Notes: generated by a model not told the origin, from the sequence alone. A stretch of DNA of 64,000 nucleotides from JAXLVB01 sp046329195 (GCA_046329195.1 JAXLVB010000001.1:186001-250000), one strand, 5' to 3'; positions 24,523 through 33,574 are shown, counted from the stretch's first letter. A program made the numbers and translations.

Positions 24523-27000
24523 ATGCAACAACTCTTTTTTTGGAATACTTGGCCCAAACGCCAAGGTTTGTTATATCTTCTGTCGCTAATTGGCCTCCTT
24601 CTTTGCCTCATCAATTTTGGAATAGCGTGGTTTAATGGCTTAGAAAACGTGCTTCATTGGGACGTTCTGAGCGAATTGGGCGAGTTACCCCTACCCATTG
24701 ACCAACTCCCAGCTCCAGATTCATTGTCGGTTGTGGCCAAAGCCTACTTTGTGACGGAGCAGTTTTTAGCTTCTACTATGACTATCAATTACACGAGTCA
24801 ATGGCTTTTTGTAATAAGTTGGCTCATAAGCTTTTGCTTGCTTACTACAGCTATTTCGGCCATGCGTGGTGTTTGGTTTTATGTAGGTATGGCTGGTGTG
24901 ATGCTCACTCTTGCCACCCTCCGACTCGAATCGTTTTGGGGACTCACAGGCTATGCCATTACGCTATGCCTAATCAGTCTTTACACCGGCTCAGCATTTT
25001 ATTTCAACGCCTTTCGTCCCAACATTTCGTTATGGACTCGCTGGGCAAGTTTTGTGCTTATTACCACGGTTTTGGTACTTATTGGTTTACAAAGTGGCCC
25101 CATCATAGGTCATTTAGCCACCTTCGGGTTGCCTTCTATGCTTTTGGTCAGTGTGGGTTTTATTTTCTGGATTTCATTCGAAATCGTGTATGGGCTTCTA
25201 TACATGGCCACCAGTAACCGAAATGACAATGCCTTGGGGCATTTTTCGGTGCTAAGTCTAATTTACTTGGGTAATGTGCTGGTGCTTTTTTTACAAAACA
25301 CCAAAGCTGTTGACTGGAATCTATACACGTTTAGCCCGTTTTTGTTATTTATCGTTTCGTTAATACTCGGGATCAACGGCCTGCGCCAACGGGCCAATCT
25401 GATAGAGTCATCCATGCCGTTTGAAGAATCAGGTGCGTTTGTTTATACGGGTGCAGGTATTGTCAGTGTGGCAACCATAACGTATGCCTTCGCTACGGGC
25501 AACGACCCACTCGTAGAGTCACTAGAAGATACTATCGTCTATTCTCATTTGATAGTAGGAATTCTGTTTTACCTTTATGTGTTTTTCAACTTTGGGCCAA
25601 TTTTTCGTCAAGGTTTAGAAATTTACAAAATCGTCTATAAGCCACGTATTCTGCCGTTGTACTCGGTGAGAGGCATGGCGCTTTTACTTATTTTTATTTT
25701 TGTACAAAGTGCCTCCTATTTCCCAGTCTTTCAAGGTTTTGCGGGTTATTACAACAATTTAGGAGATTGGTACACCAGCCGAAACGAACTCAAATCTGCC
25801 GAAGTGTATTATCAACAGGCACTTAGTTACGAATACCAAAATCACAAGACGAACTATTCACTTGGCTCGTTGGCTCTCTTGCAAGGCGACAACACCACTG
25901 CTGGAGGGTACTTTAGGCAAGCCCTACTCAAGCAGCCTTCTACCTATGCGTATGCGGCTTTGGGGAGTTGTTTGCTCAAAGAAAACTTGTTTTTTGATGC
26001 CATTTTTGCTCTAAAAGAAGGCCTTCGGAAGTTTCCTAATAGTGGCGAACTGCAAAATAATCTGGGTATTTTGTTTGATAAAACAGCCGTGGCCGACTCA
26101 GCCTATTATTTCTATGCACAAGCTTCGCAACATGCTCATAAGCCCGAAGTAGCCCAAGCCAATATGCTGGCATTCTGGGTTAAGAAACCTAACTTGGCCG
26201 ACCGAAATGAGGTACAGAAACAGTTTGCAGATGTATCATACGAGTCGTCAGCTGCAAATCTCTTGGCGTTTACGAATATCCTCAACATTTCAAAACAAAA
26301 ACGCCCAACACCGATTGGCAACACGTGGCAACACTGGATTCTACCCGATTCAGCTCTCAACATCATGCAGTTTGCTTGTTTGTATAACAGCGCCATCGGG
26401 CTGTCGCTCAATGCCGCACCCCTGCCAGAGCGCAACCAAGCCGTGTTGCCTTTGCGGCAGTTGGCCAATCAGCAAGCTAATACCGATTTTTATGGAGACT
26501 TACTCTTGGCAGATGCTGTTCAGGAATACTATGGAGGCGACAAGCGCATCGCATTGGCCTTGGTAAATGCCCAATCGGCTGCCGACACCACCAAAACGGG
26601 CGAGGTTTATCGCAATGCCTACCGCATTTGGCTTGCCCACGAAACTCGTTTCGGTGACGAATACCCTGCCGTCGCTTCGCCCGAGGCACTCGAAACATCC
26701 CTTAAAGAGCACCCACTCAACGCCTCGTTGTTACAACAATATGCTTATTACTGCAACCGTCAGAAGCACCCCAAACAAGCCTACGATGCCATAGTAGAGG
26801 CACTTAGTCACCGCCCTAATGCCGTGCCAATTCTGAAGTTGTATGCCTTTCAGTCTCTGGAAATCAACATGATTTCGTATGCCGAAGAAGCGCTTTTACA
26901 ACTACACGATTTGCTTCCGCCTGCCGATTATCAGGCTTTTTTACCACAATACGAAGCAAAAAGGGCGTTGGTGGAAAAAGGCAAAGATGCGTTTCGATAA
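24523..27000 (+). CDS. Large polytopic membrane protein with C-terminal TPR domain, unknown function
   Basis: An 825-residue protein in two halves. Residues 1 to about 420 contain ten or more hydrophobic helices, starting QGLLYLLSLIGLLLCLINFG. Residues about 430-820 are tetratricopeptide-like repeats (YYNNLGDWYTSRNELKSAEVYYQQAL, then YSLGSLALLQGDNTTAGGYF and ELQNNLGILFDKTAVADSAYY). It has no enzymatic motif. Such proteins occur in Cytophagales as unassigned TPR proteins. The TPR part may be periplasmic and act as an assembly scaffold, which is inference. It is followed 83 bp later by an ABC ATPase on the same strand. Confidence 0.75.
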   Translation: MQQLFFWNTWPKRQGLLYLLSLIGLLLCLINFGIAWFNGLENVLHWDVLSELGELPLPIDQLPAPDSLSVVAKAYFVTEQFLASTMTINYTSQWLFVISWLISFCLLTTAISAMRGVWFYVGMAGVMLTLATLRLESFWGLTGYAITLCLISLYTGSAFYFNAFRPNISLWTRWASFVLITTVLVLIGLQSGPIIGHLATFGLPSMLLVSVGFIFWISFEIVYGLLYMATSNRNDNALGHFSVLSLIYLGNVLVLFLQNTKAVDWNLYTFSPFLLFIVSLILGINGLRQRANLIESSMPFEESGAFVYTGAGIVSVATITYAFATGNDPLVESLEDTIVYSHLIVGILFYLYVFFNFGPIFRQGLEIYKIVYKPRILPLYSVRGMALLLIFIFVQSASYFPVFQGFAGYYNNLGDWYTSRNELKSAEVYYQQALSYEYQNHKTNYSLGSLALLQGDNTTAGGYFRQALLKQPSTYAYAALGSCLLKENLFFDAIFALKEGLRKFPNSGELQNNLGILFDKTAVADSAYYFYAQASQHAHKPEVAQANMLAFWVKKPNLADRNEVQKQFADVSYESSAANLLAFTNILNISKQKRPTPIGNTWQHWILPDSALNIMQFACLYNSAIGLSLNAAPLPERNQAVLPLRQLANQQANTDFYGDLLLADAVQEYYGGDKRIALALVNAQSAADTTKTGEVYRNAYRIWLAHETRFGDEYPAVASPEALETSLKEHPLNASLLQQYAYYCNRQKHPKQAYDAIVEALSHRPNAVPILKLYAFQSLEINMISYAEEALLQLHDLLPPADYQAFLPQYEAKRALVEKGKDAFR

Positions 27001-27083
27001 ACCACTAAGTTTGTTAAAAATACTTAACTTGGTTTTTCGTAAACGATAAAACTATACTTTTAGGTGCAAAACGAAGGGGTTGT

Positions 27084-27800
27084 ATGAAAATCATCGAAAC
27101 ACACGAGATTTCTAAACGATACTTGATGGGCAGCGAGGTTATCGAAGCGCTCAAATCCGTGACAATCAGCATCAACAAGGGCGAATACGTGGCTTTTATG
27201 GGGCCTTCGGGCTCGGGTAAGTCCACCCTAATGAACATTGTTGGTTGCTTGGATACGCCTACTTCTGGGCAATACATCCTAAACGGGAACGACGTAAGCC
27301 AAATGGGCGAAAACGAATTGGCCGAAATTCGTAACAAAGAAATCGGATTCGTGTTTCAAACATTCAACTTGTTGCCCCGTATGTCATCGCTCGAAAACGT
27401 GGCATTGCCCCTCATTTATGCAGGGTTTTCAAAATCAGCCCGTACCGAAATGGCCATGAATGCCCTCCGCAACGTAGGTCTTGACAACCGAGCCGGCCAC
27501 AAGCCTAACGAACTGTCGGGTGGTCAACGCCAACGGGTGGCCATTGCCAGAGCCTTGGTTAATAATCCATCTATCCTCTTGGCCGATGAACCTACAGGTA
27601 ACCTAGATTCTAAGACCTCTTACGAAATCATGGACTTGTTTGACCAACTTCACTCCAAAGGCAACACCATCATCATGGTTACACACGAGGAAGACATTGC
27701 TCAATATGCCCACCGAATCGTGCGCTTGAGAGATGGCTTGGTCGAAACCGACACGATTAACACCAACATCCGTAAAGCTCGTGCCCTGATGGAAGCATAA
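27084..27800 (+). CDS. ABC transporter ATP-binding protein (LolD/MacB-type)
   Basis: A 238-residue ATPase. Walker A is G40-P-S-G-S-G-K46-S-T, the Q-loop is in FVFQTFNLLP, the signature is LSGGQ at 144-148, Walker B is ILLADE at 164-169, followed by PTGNLDS, and the H-switch is MVTHEED. The PTGNLDSKT and NLLPRMSSLENVALPLIY wording places it in the MacB/LolD/FtsE class, which moves lipoproteins or macrolides or works mechanically from the periplasm. The partner permease is not adjacent: an upstream membrane-TPR gene and a downstream DUF2911 gene flank it. Orphan ATPases of this sort are frequent in Bacteroidota. Confidence 0.92.
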   Translation: MKIIETHEISKRYLMGSEVIEALKSVTISINKGEYVAFMGPSGSGKSTLMNIVGCLDTPTSGQYILNGNDVSQMGENELAEIRNKEIGFVFQTFNLLPRMSSLENVALPLIYAGFSKSARTEMAMNALRNVGLDNRAGHKPNELSGGQRQRVAIARALVNNPSILLADEPTGNLDSKTSYEIMDLFDQLHSKGNTIIMVTHEEDIAQYAHRIVRLRDGLVETDTINTNIRKARALMEA

Positions 27801-27840
27801 CATTACTTACACACTTCTTTTACAAACTACCTAAAAAGCC

Positions 27841-27873
27841 TCGGTCTGTGTATTACGCAGACCGAACGTTTTT
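27841..27873 (+). terminator. Intrinsic terminator after the ABC ATPase gene
   Basis: TCGGTCTGTGT (27841-27851) pairs with ACGCAGACCGA (27855-27865), including one G-T wobble, with the loop ATT. A T-run begins at 27869. Confidence 0.8.
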
Positions 27874-27927
27874 ATGGCGCAATTATCAGAATAAAGTGAC
27901 CCTATCTACTCGACAAACTCTCAAACC

Positions 27928-29034
27928 ATGAAAAAACTTCTCCTGCTTGGCTGTTGGCTTGGCTCCCTCGTAGCCAATGCCCAGTATTTGACTACTCCTG
28001 CCGACGGTGGCAACAAAAAAGCATCTGTTTCTGAACGAATTGGCCTTACCGACGTGACTATTCAATATGACCGCCCAGCCGTAAAAGGTCGAGACGGAAA
28101 AATTTGGGGGCAGGTAGTCCATTTCGGCTTCAAAGACCTTGGCTTTGGCCCTAGCAAAGCAGCGCCTTGGCGAGCTGGTGCCAACGAAAACACTACGATT
28201 ACGTTTAGTTCCGACGTCAAAGTAGAAGGCAAAGACCTTCCGGCAGGTAAGTATGGCCTAATGATGGCTGTACAAGAAAGCGAAGTGACCGTGATTTTCA
28301 CTAAAAATACGAGTTCGTGGGGGAGTTATTTTTACAATCCTACCGAAGATGCACTGCGAGTGGTAGTGAAGCAACAAAAAGACCAGCCTTTTGTAGAACG
28401 TCTTCGCTATGGGTTTAGTGACCAAACCGATAACTCGGCATTAGTTGCGTTGGAATGGGAGCGATGGAAAATCCCGTTTCGAGTAGAAATAGACTTAGGT
28501 AAAACCTTATTCGCTTCGTTTCGGAACGAGCTACGGGGCGAGCGAGGCTTTTATTGGCAAGCTTGGCAACAGGCCGCCACGTATTGTCTGCGTCTGAATA
28601 CCAACCTTGAGGAAGGATTGACGTGGGCCGAAAAATCCATCAGCGAACCGTTTGTAGGCGAAGCTAACTTTACTACACTAAGCACTAAAGCGCAGATTTT
28701 GAGTAAATTAGGGCGTAATTCTGAAGCCGATGCCACCATGAAAGATGCGCTTCCGGTAGGTAATTTGCAAGAATTGCATAACTACGGCAAACAACTCCTC
28801 TCGCAAAAACGGGCTGACTTAGCCTTGGAAGTCTTCAAGTTTAACGCCAACAAAAATCCGAATGTATTCACAACTAACATCGGCTTAGCCCGAGGGTATT
28901 CGGCGGTTGGTAATTTTAAAGAAGCCCTCAAATTTGCGAAAGCTGCTTTGCCCCAAGCTCCAGATGCTCAAAACAAAGACAGTGTAGAGAAGATGATTCA
29001 ACAGTTGGCAGAAAACAAAGACGTCAATAATTGA
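27928..29034 (+). CDS. Exported DUF2911 protein with C-terminal TPR-like repeats
   Basis: A 368-residue protein with a signal peptide (MKKLLLLGCWLGSLV, cut after NAQ at 19). Residues about 25-170 match DUF2911: VTIQYDRPAVKGR, then WGQVVHFGF and WRAGANENTTITFS, DLPAGKYGLMM and WGSYFYNP. The C-terminal half carries TPR-like helices (FTTLSTKAQILSKLGR, GLARGYSAVGNFKEALKFAKA). DUF2911 proteins are common periplasmic proteins in Bacteroidota; no activity is known. It is flanked by a terminator upstream and by the hairpin-repeat cluster downstream. Confidence 0.88.
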   Translation: MKKLLLLGCWLGSLVANAQYLTTPADGGNKKASVSERIGLTDVTIQYDRPAVKGRDGKIWGQVVHFGFKDLGFGPSKAAPWRAGANENTTITFSSDVKVEGKDLPAGKYGLMMAVQESEVTVIFTKNTSSWGSYFYNPTEDALRVVVKQQKDQPFVERLRYGFSDQTDNSALVALEWERWKIPFRVEIDLGKTLFASFRNELRGERGFYWQAWQQAATYCLRLNTNLEEGLTWAEKSISEPFVGEANFTTLSTKAQILSKLGRNSEADATMKDALPVGNLQELHNYGKQLLSQKRADLALEVFKFNANKNPNVFTTNIGLARGYSAVGNFKEALKFAKAALPQAPDAQNKDSVEKMIQQLAENKDVNN

Positions 29035-29067
29035 GTAGCCTTTGGGGGCAATATGTCGGCACTATAA

Positions 29068-29120
29068 CTCACGACCGCTGACAGGGTTTTCAGCCACTGT
29101 CAGGGTCTTGAACAAATTTT
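29068..29120. repeat. Dispersed hairpin repeat, copy 2
   Basis: The unit runs from CTCACGACC through the stem CTGACAG/CTGTCAG to GAACAAATTTT. ACC-g-CTGACAG (29074-29084) pairs with CTGTCAGGGT (29097-29106), leaving one bulged G. A near-identical unit lies 144 bp further on, and a related copy is at 4645. It is downstream of the DUF2911 stop but has no T-run directly after the stem. Confidence 0.65.
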
Positions 29121-29127
29121 ACTTTGC

Positions 29128-29152
29128 CGTGTTCTGTGTGCTACAGAACACG
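29128..29152. repeat. Hairpin between the two repeat copies
   Basis: CGTGTTCTGT (29128-29137), the loop GTGCT, and ACAGAACACG (29143-29152) form a perfect 10-bp stem. GTTGGCG follows, a string also present near 4571 in the other repeat block, so this hairpin may be part of a larger composite repeat. Confidence 0.55.
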
Positions 29153-29211
29153 TTGGCGCAAGCAGTTTCCGAACAAATTTTGTTTTTGGTCTATACATAG
29201 AGATATAACAG

Positions 29212-29264
29212 CTCACGACCGCTGACAGGGCTTGCGGTCACTGTCAGGGTTCTGAACAAATTTT
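29212..29264. repeat. Dispersed hairpin repeat, copy 3
   Basis: A second complete unit: CTCACGACC, then GCTGACAGGG, loop, CACTGTCAGGGT and a GAACAAATTTT tail. Differences from copy 2 fall in the loop and one tail base, while the stem bases are unchanged, as expected if the hairpin is what is conserved. It lies 43 bp before the preferred start of the SGNH hydrolase gene and could be in its leader. Confidence 0.65.
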
Positions 29265-29307
29265 GCCAACAACCAAACCAAACGCAACGCTGATTCGTAT
29301 TCTTGTT

Positions 29308-30024
29308 ATGAGAACACAAAAGCGATGCTATTTCTGGATATATTGGTGCCTAATTGGGTTAGTCAGTATGGCCTGTCAGCTGACTCCTCCATCTCAAACA
29401 TCCCCTAATTCTGTGATGATAAGCGCATCAAACTACTTAGCCCTAGGCGATTCTTATACCATTGGTGAAAGCGTACCCGAACAAGAGCGTTGGAGTGTGC
29501 AATTAGCCCAACTGCTTCGGCAACATCAACTGCCCATTGCCGACCCTGACATCATTGCACGCACAGGCTGGACTACTGCCGAACTCTCAGCGGCTATTGC
29601 CGAAGCAAATAACCAACATCGTTACGAATTGGTGTCGCTGTTGATCGGCGTGAATAACCAATACCGAGGTCAAAGCCTTGAGCGCTATCGAACCGAATTT
29701 AGAACTTTATTACAAACTGCCGTCCAGTTTGCCAACAACAAAGCATCGAGGGTAGTAGTCCTCTCCATACCCGACTGGGGCGTAACACCTTTTGCGGCGA
29801 ATACCGACCAAGGACAAATTGCGAAAGAAATTGATGCGTTTAATCAAGTAGCCAAGCAGGAGTGTACGACAGCACAAGTTGCTTTTGTGGACATCACGCC
29901 ACTATCTCGCACTGCCAAAAGTGACCCCTCGTTGATTGCGAGTGACCAACTACATTTTTCGGGAAAAATGTATCGCCAATGGGCCGAAATGGCTCTTCCC
30001 ATGTTGAAAAACTTATTGAAGTAG
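29308..30024 (+). CDS. SGNH/GDSL hydrolase lipoprotein
   Basis: A 238-residue esterase/lipase-type protein. The N terminus is a lipoprotein signal ending MACQ, so it is probably anchored in the envelope. The catalytic blocks are ALGDSYTIG (block I Ser), IGVNNQYRG (block III Asn region) and ASDQLHFSG (block V, Asp and His separated by two residues). Substrate could be an acyl or acetyl ester. ATG 29308 gives a normal lipoprotein signal; the upstream ATG-like start at 29263 would add 15 residues read from the repeat tail. The stop codon directly abuts the stop of the converging kinase gene. Confidence 0.85.
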   Translation: MRTQKRCYFWIYWCLIGLVSMACQLTPPSQTSPNSVMISASNYLALGDSYTIGESVPEQERWSVQLAQLLRQHQLPIADPDIIARTGWTTAELSAAIAEANNQHRYELVSLLIGVNNQYRGQSLERYRTEFRTLLQTAVQFANNKASRVVVLSIPDWGVTPFAANTDQGQIAKEIDAFNQVAKQECTTAQVAFVDITPLSRTAKSDPSLIASDQLHFSGKMYRQWAEMALPMLKNLLK

Positions 30025-30945
30025 CTATCGCCTCATGCGAGCGTAGAGGCGCTCTACGTCATCTAAGTTACATAGCTCGGTACCTTCGTTCATAGTAGCA
30101 GCACTTCCGCAGGCTACTCCATAACGCACCGTTTCGAGCAAACTTCGGCCTTGCGTTAAGCTTAGCGTCATGCCAGCCACCATGCTATCGCCTGCGCCAA
30201 CGGTGCTTCTTTTCTTTACCGTAGGAGCTGGAACGTGCTGTGTACCTTCTTTACTGACCAACAAGGCCCCTGCGGCCCCCAATGAGACCACTACCACCTC
30301 ACAGTTTCCTTTGTGGATGATGTGCAAAGCAGCCTCGTCCACCTCGTCAAGTTGGAGTTCGCTCACGCCTACCAAGGCACTGAGCTCTGCCAAATTGGGT
30401 TTTAACAGATATACGCCAATATCCGCTGCTTCTTGCAATGCCTTGCCAGAGGTATCCAAAATCAATCGTACGTTTTTTTGCCGGCAGATTTTGGCTACTT
30501 CACCATAAAAACTGCTCGGAACCCCAAGCGGTAAGCTCCCACTGCCCACTACATACGAGAGGTTTGGATAAATGGCTACCTTGTCGAGAAGTAGCTGGCA
30601 TTCGGACGTCGAAACGGTTGGGCCATCCATACCGAAACGATATTGTTGATTGGTGGAAGTATCTACTACAATGAAGTTTTCACGAGTAGCCCCTGCAATA
30701 CCAATGGCCTCAAACGGAATCCCTTCGTTAGTAATGAGTTCTTGAAAAAACGCTCCAGAGTAACCTCCTGCCAAAAACAAAGCCCTTGCTTGGCCGCCTA
30801 GCTTATGAATAGCCCGAGCCACATTGATACCACCGCCACCCGGTTCATAGTGTGGAACCGAACAACGTAATTTTTGCTCAGGTACTAATCCATTTACAGT
30901 AGTGCTTTTGTCAATGCTAGGATTGAGCGTGAGGGTGAGAATCAT
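30025..30945 (-). CDS. PfkB-family hexose-phosphate kinase (1-phosphofructokinase/tagatose-6-phosphate kinase type)
   Basis: A 306-residue ribokinase-fold kinase. The substrate-side motif GGGGINVARAIHKLGG is near residue 36, and the catalytic motif TVGAGDS, with its base Asp, is near 250. The opening MILTLTLNPSIDKSTTV is typical of FruK/LacC-like enzymes that phosphorylate fructose-1-phosphate or tagatose-6-phosphate at C6 or C1. No PTS or aldolase gene is next to it, so the exact substrate is open. The gene ends directly against the SGNH gene with no spacer. Confidence 0.88.
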   Translation of the reverse strand: MILTLTLNPSIDKSTTVNGLVPEQKLRCSVPHYEPGGGGINVARAIHKLGGQARALFLAGGYSGAFFQELITNEGIPFEAIGIAGATRENFIVVDTSTNQQYRFGMDGPTVSTSECQLLLDKVAIYPNLSYVVGSGSLPLGVPSSFYGEVAKICRQKNVRLILDTSGKALQEAADIGVYLLKPNLAELSALVGVSELQLDEVDEAALHIIHKGNCEVVVVSLGAAGALLVSKEGTQHVPAPTVKKRSTVGAGDSMVAGMTLSLTQGRSLLETVRYGVACGSAATMNEGTELCNLDDVERLYARMRR

Positions 30946-31021
30946 GCTGAAGACTGTTTATTTGCCTCCTAAAATTATTCATTTTTTGAATGAAAATAGG
31001 TAATCAGCTTTTTTCTAAACA

Positions 31022-33043
31022 TTACTTTACCCTCACAATCATAAAAGGCACACATTTATCCACACAAGCCGTTGTTTTTTGTGGATTAGGCTGTGCTGTA
31101 AAGAGGAGGGTTTTTGTGTCGTCTTCACCATTATCATACCCGTTGTTAGGGGTTGAGTCAGGGTCAGGTTGGTCTGACGACGTTATTTCGGCCTTAATGG
31201 CCCATTTACCTGCTTGCTTGACTAATGCCTTAAACGAAAATAATAGTGTCTGCCCTTTGTCTAATGTAGAGACTTTAGCGGATAATTGACTCCCACTCAG
31301 CGTAAGTAAGTCGCTCGACACAAATGTAAGCCCATCTGGTAAATCACAATGCACCCCAATATTAGTAGCACTGGATAGGCCATCATTTTTCAATAAAATC
31401 GAAACTTTAATTTCTTCGTCAACAGTTAGTGCCAGATTAGTCGCATCCATAAGCAAACTCAAATCCGCCGATAGTTGTATCGGTGTTACAGGGGTACTAG
31501 GCGGCAAAGGGCTCGTTTCGTCCGTAGTGGGCGGCGACGGAATCACGATGTCTTCTTTGCCTTTTGGGTCATCTTTGTAGTCACCGATGGGAAAATCATA
31601 GAAGGCAAATGCTCGCATACCTCGTGGGTTTTTGAGGTGTGGGCCATCGTAAAAAGCCGAATATTGGTCTGAAAAATAGGGCGGCAAGTACGTGATTTTC
31701 GATTCAGAAACGCTGCCAATTAGTTTTAAGAACACGGTATTGCCAGAAGCCGAACCCGAAGTTACGAATCCTGGTTTTGCACTGAAATAAAAAAAATCTT
31801 TCAACTTACGCACATACGAAACCCCATTTCTGGACAACGTAGAGTCTGACGGATACACGACGGGCAGGTCAAACTCCAGAGCAATTTCGTTTTTTGCTAC
31901 AGAAGTATAGTACGCCTGCTTGATAGTGGGTGAGTTAATATTCTGAATATCCGAAGACCCATAAAAATCACGAGCCAGTAACCGAAACACCTCTGCCCCC
32001 GACTGCTTGTAGCCACCCGAGGCATAGTGTACGCCATCGTAAAACATAGTGCCCACCGTGGCGAGGGTTTCTACATTGGGGTAAAGCCCTTTGGTACGGC
32101 GTTGAAAATCCCGCACGTATCGTCCTGCATTTTCTAACGGAAAGTCCAGAATATTTACCTGAAACACATACACCTTTTGCGCCGATGGGTAGTCAAGTTT
32201 CCAGTAATAATATAGTGTATTAAAATTGCCTGGGTAACCTGGTGCATTTCCACTGGTTTCGTTTTCGCCTTGCCGCCACAAAATCGCCTTGATGTTGTTT
32301 TGCACTCCTGCTTTTTGTACTCGATACAATAAGCGTCCGTAAGTAGTATTCAAATCAGCAGGATTGACCGCATTACGAATGATGTTATACTCAATAGACG
32401 ACCCTCCCGATGCTCCATTGATGATACAAACTGGAATCCCATACTTTTCGATGATGTAACGCTGCACTTCTGTACCCCATACCCCCACATACGCTGACCC
32501 CTGCCCCGAATAGTTCCAAAGCGTATCTTTGGGATTGTATGCATCGTAGTTGTTATTGCCTGTATAAATGCCAAACGAACGGGCATATTCATTGAAATAA
32601 GAATAGTCTGCTGAGCCTGCCGAGGCATTTGATTGCCCATTAACTAAAAACACATCGCCCGCCACCACGTTGGTTCGAGTAGCTACCAACGACGAATCGC
32701 TTGACTTACACGCATATACTCGAAAACTATATTCGGCCAATTCAGCCTTAATGTCGGCATTCAGGGTAAACGCAGCCGTTCCATTTATATAATTTAGGTT
32801 GGTAGTTTGGTAAGTAAACGGTGCGTTATTGCGATACACCACCACTGCCATTCGGCTGTAGCCTATGGTAGAGATACTGCCCGTAATAGGCACCGTTGCC
32901 TTATTTTGGGCATCTCTTGGGTACAATTGCAAGTTGGCTGGCAACCTGCTAAAAGTTACAGACTGCGCATGAAGGGAAATCGCCGTGAGCCACGCACATA
33001 CCCCTATCACCCACACGTTGATTGATGTTTGGCAGAATTTCAT
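31022..33043 (-). CDS. Secreted SASA-type (sialate O-acetylesterase-like) esterase with C-terminal DUF11-like domain
   Basis: A secreted protein of about 673 residues. The signal peptide (MKFCQTSINVWVIGVC, cut after LHAQ) fixes the start at 33043; an earlier ATG at 33064 adds seven residues. The catalytic domain has VNGQSNASAG (block I Ser), ILWRQGENETSG and FYDGVHYASGG (Asp/His pair), as in SASA/SGNH carbohydrate esterases. After a Pro/Thr-rich linker (SPLPPSTPVTPIQ), residues about 540-640 form a DUF11/CARDB-like Ig domain (LKNDGLSSATNIGVHCDLPDG). It probably removes acetyl groups from surface or plant glycans. It is followed by the PfkB kinase gene 76 bp downstream on the same strand. Confidence 0.82.
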   Translation of the reverse strand: MKFCQTSINVWVIGVCAWLTAISLHAQSVTFSRLPANLQLYPRDAQNKATVPITGSISTIGYSRMAVVVYRNNAPFTYQTTNLNYINGTAAFTLNADIKAELAEYSFRVYACKSSDSSLVATRTNVVAGDVFLVNGQSNASAGSADYSYFNEYARSFGIYTGNNNYDAYNPKDTLWNYSGQGSAYVGVWGTEVQRYIIEKYGIPVCIINGASGGSSIEYNIIRNAVNPADLNTTYGRLLYRVQKAGVQNNIKAILWRQGENETSGNAPGYPGNFNTLYYYWKLDYPSAQKVYVFQVNILDFPLENAGRYVRDFQRRTKGLYPNVETLATVGTMFYDGVHYASGGYKQSGAEVFRLLARDFYGSSDIQNINSPTIKQAYYTSVAKNEIALEFDLPVVYPSDSTLSRNGVSYVRKLKDFFYFSAKPGFVTSGSASGNTVFLKLIGSVSESKITYLPPYFSDQYSAFYDGPHLKNPRGMRAFAFYDFPIGDYKDDPKGKEDIVIPSPPTTDETSPLPPSTPVTPIQLSADLSLLMDATNLALTVDEEIKVSILLKNDGLSSATNIGVHCDLPDGLTFVSSDLLTLSGSQLSAKVSTLDKGQTLLFSFKALVKQAGKWAIKAEITSSDQPDPDSTPNNGYDNGEDDTKTLLFTAQPNPQKTTACVDKCVPFMIVRVK

Positions 33044-33234
33044 GTGTAATTGGGTCAGTTTCAACGTATCCCAATTCCAAAAGCCTCTTCCGATGGATAC
33101 GCAAGAAGGCTAGTATCAATAAAAGTGCCAAAGTTTAGTAGAAGCTATACTTGCTAACCAAGTATTCGATTGTGACGACCACAACAAAAGATAAGTCCCT
33201 GAAAGGCAGCAATATACACAGAAGACACAAAAAC

Positions 33235-33266
33235 AAAAAACCTCTTCACACACCAGTGCAAAGAGG
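33235..33266 (-). terminator. Intrinsic terminator of rpmB
   Basis: On the minus strand CCTCTTTGCAC pairs with GTGTGAAGAGG (33241-33266 in window numbering), and then six T's follow (33235-33240). It lies 25 bp past the rpmB stop. Confidence 0.75.
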
Positions 33267-33290
33267 CTTTGTTGGGAATATCGGAACGGC

Positions 33291-33515
33291 TTATTTAGAG
33301 CCTACTTCTTTCAAAACGGCGTCTAAGCCTTTTTTGTTGATGGTACGCATCGCCGAAGTCGAAACTTTCATAGTAACCCACTCGCCACGCTCTTCTGAGA
33401 AAAAGCGTTTTGTTTGAAGGTTAGGAAAGAACTTACGCTTGGTTTTATTGTTAGCGTGCGACACATTAAAGCCGACTTGTGTTTTTTTCCCTGTAATTTG
33501 ACAAACTCGTGCCAT
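33291..33515 (-). CDS. rpmB: 50S ribosomal protein L28
   Basis: A 74-residue ribosomal protein with the L28 signatures MARVCQITGKK, GFNVSHANNKTKRKF, and WVTMKVSTSAMRTINKKG. It binds 23S rRNA of the large subunit. A longer frame to 33554 exists, but the L28 N terminus and a good promoter just upstream fix the start at 33515. In many Bacteroidota rpmB is followed by rpmG and a DUF4295 gene; here a terminator follows instead and neither gene is present nearby. Confidence 0.95.
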   Translation of the reverse strand: MARVCQITGKKTQVGFNVSHANNKTKRKFFPNLQTKRFFSEERGEWVTMKVSTSAMRTINKKGLDAVLKEVGSK

Positions 33516-33543
33516 AACAATTGCGGTTTCAAAAATGAGAGCG

Positions 33544-33574
33544 CAAAGATGCACTTTTTGTTTTACAATAACAA
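33544..33574 (-). promoter_or_regulatory. Promoter of rpmB
   Basis: On the minus strand: TTG (33572-33574), exactly 20 bases, then CATCTTTG (33544-33551), one mismatch from TAnnTTTG. The leader to the ATG would be about 20 nt. The spacing is identical to the promoter at 33945-33976. Confidence 0.6.
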
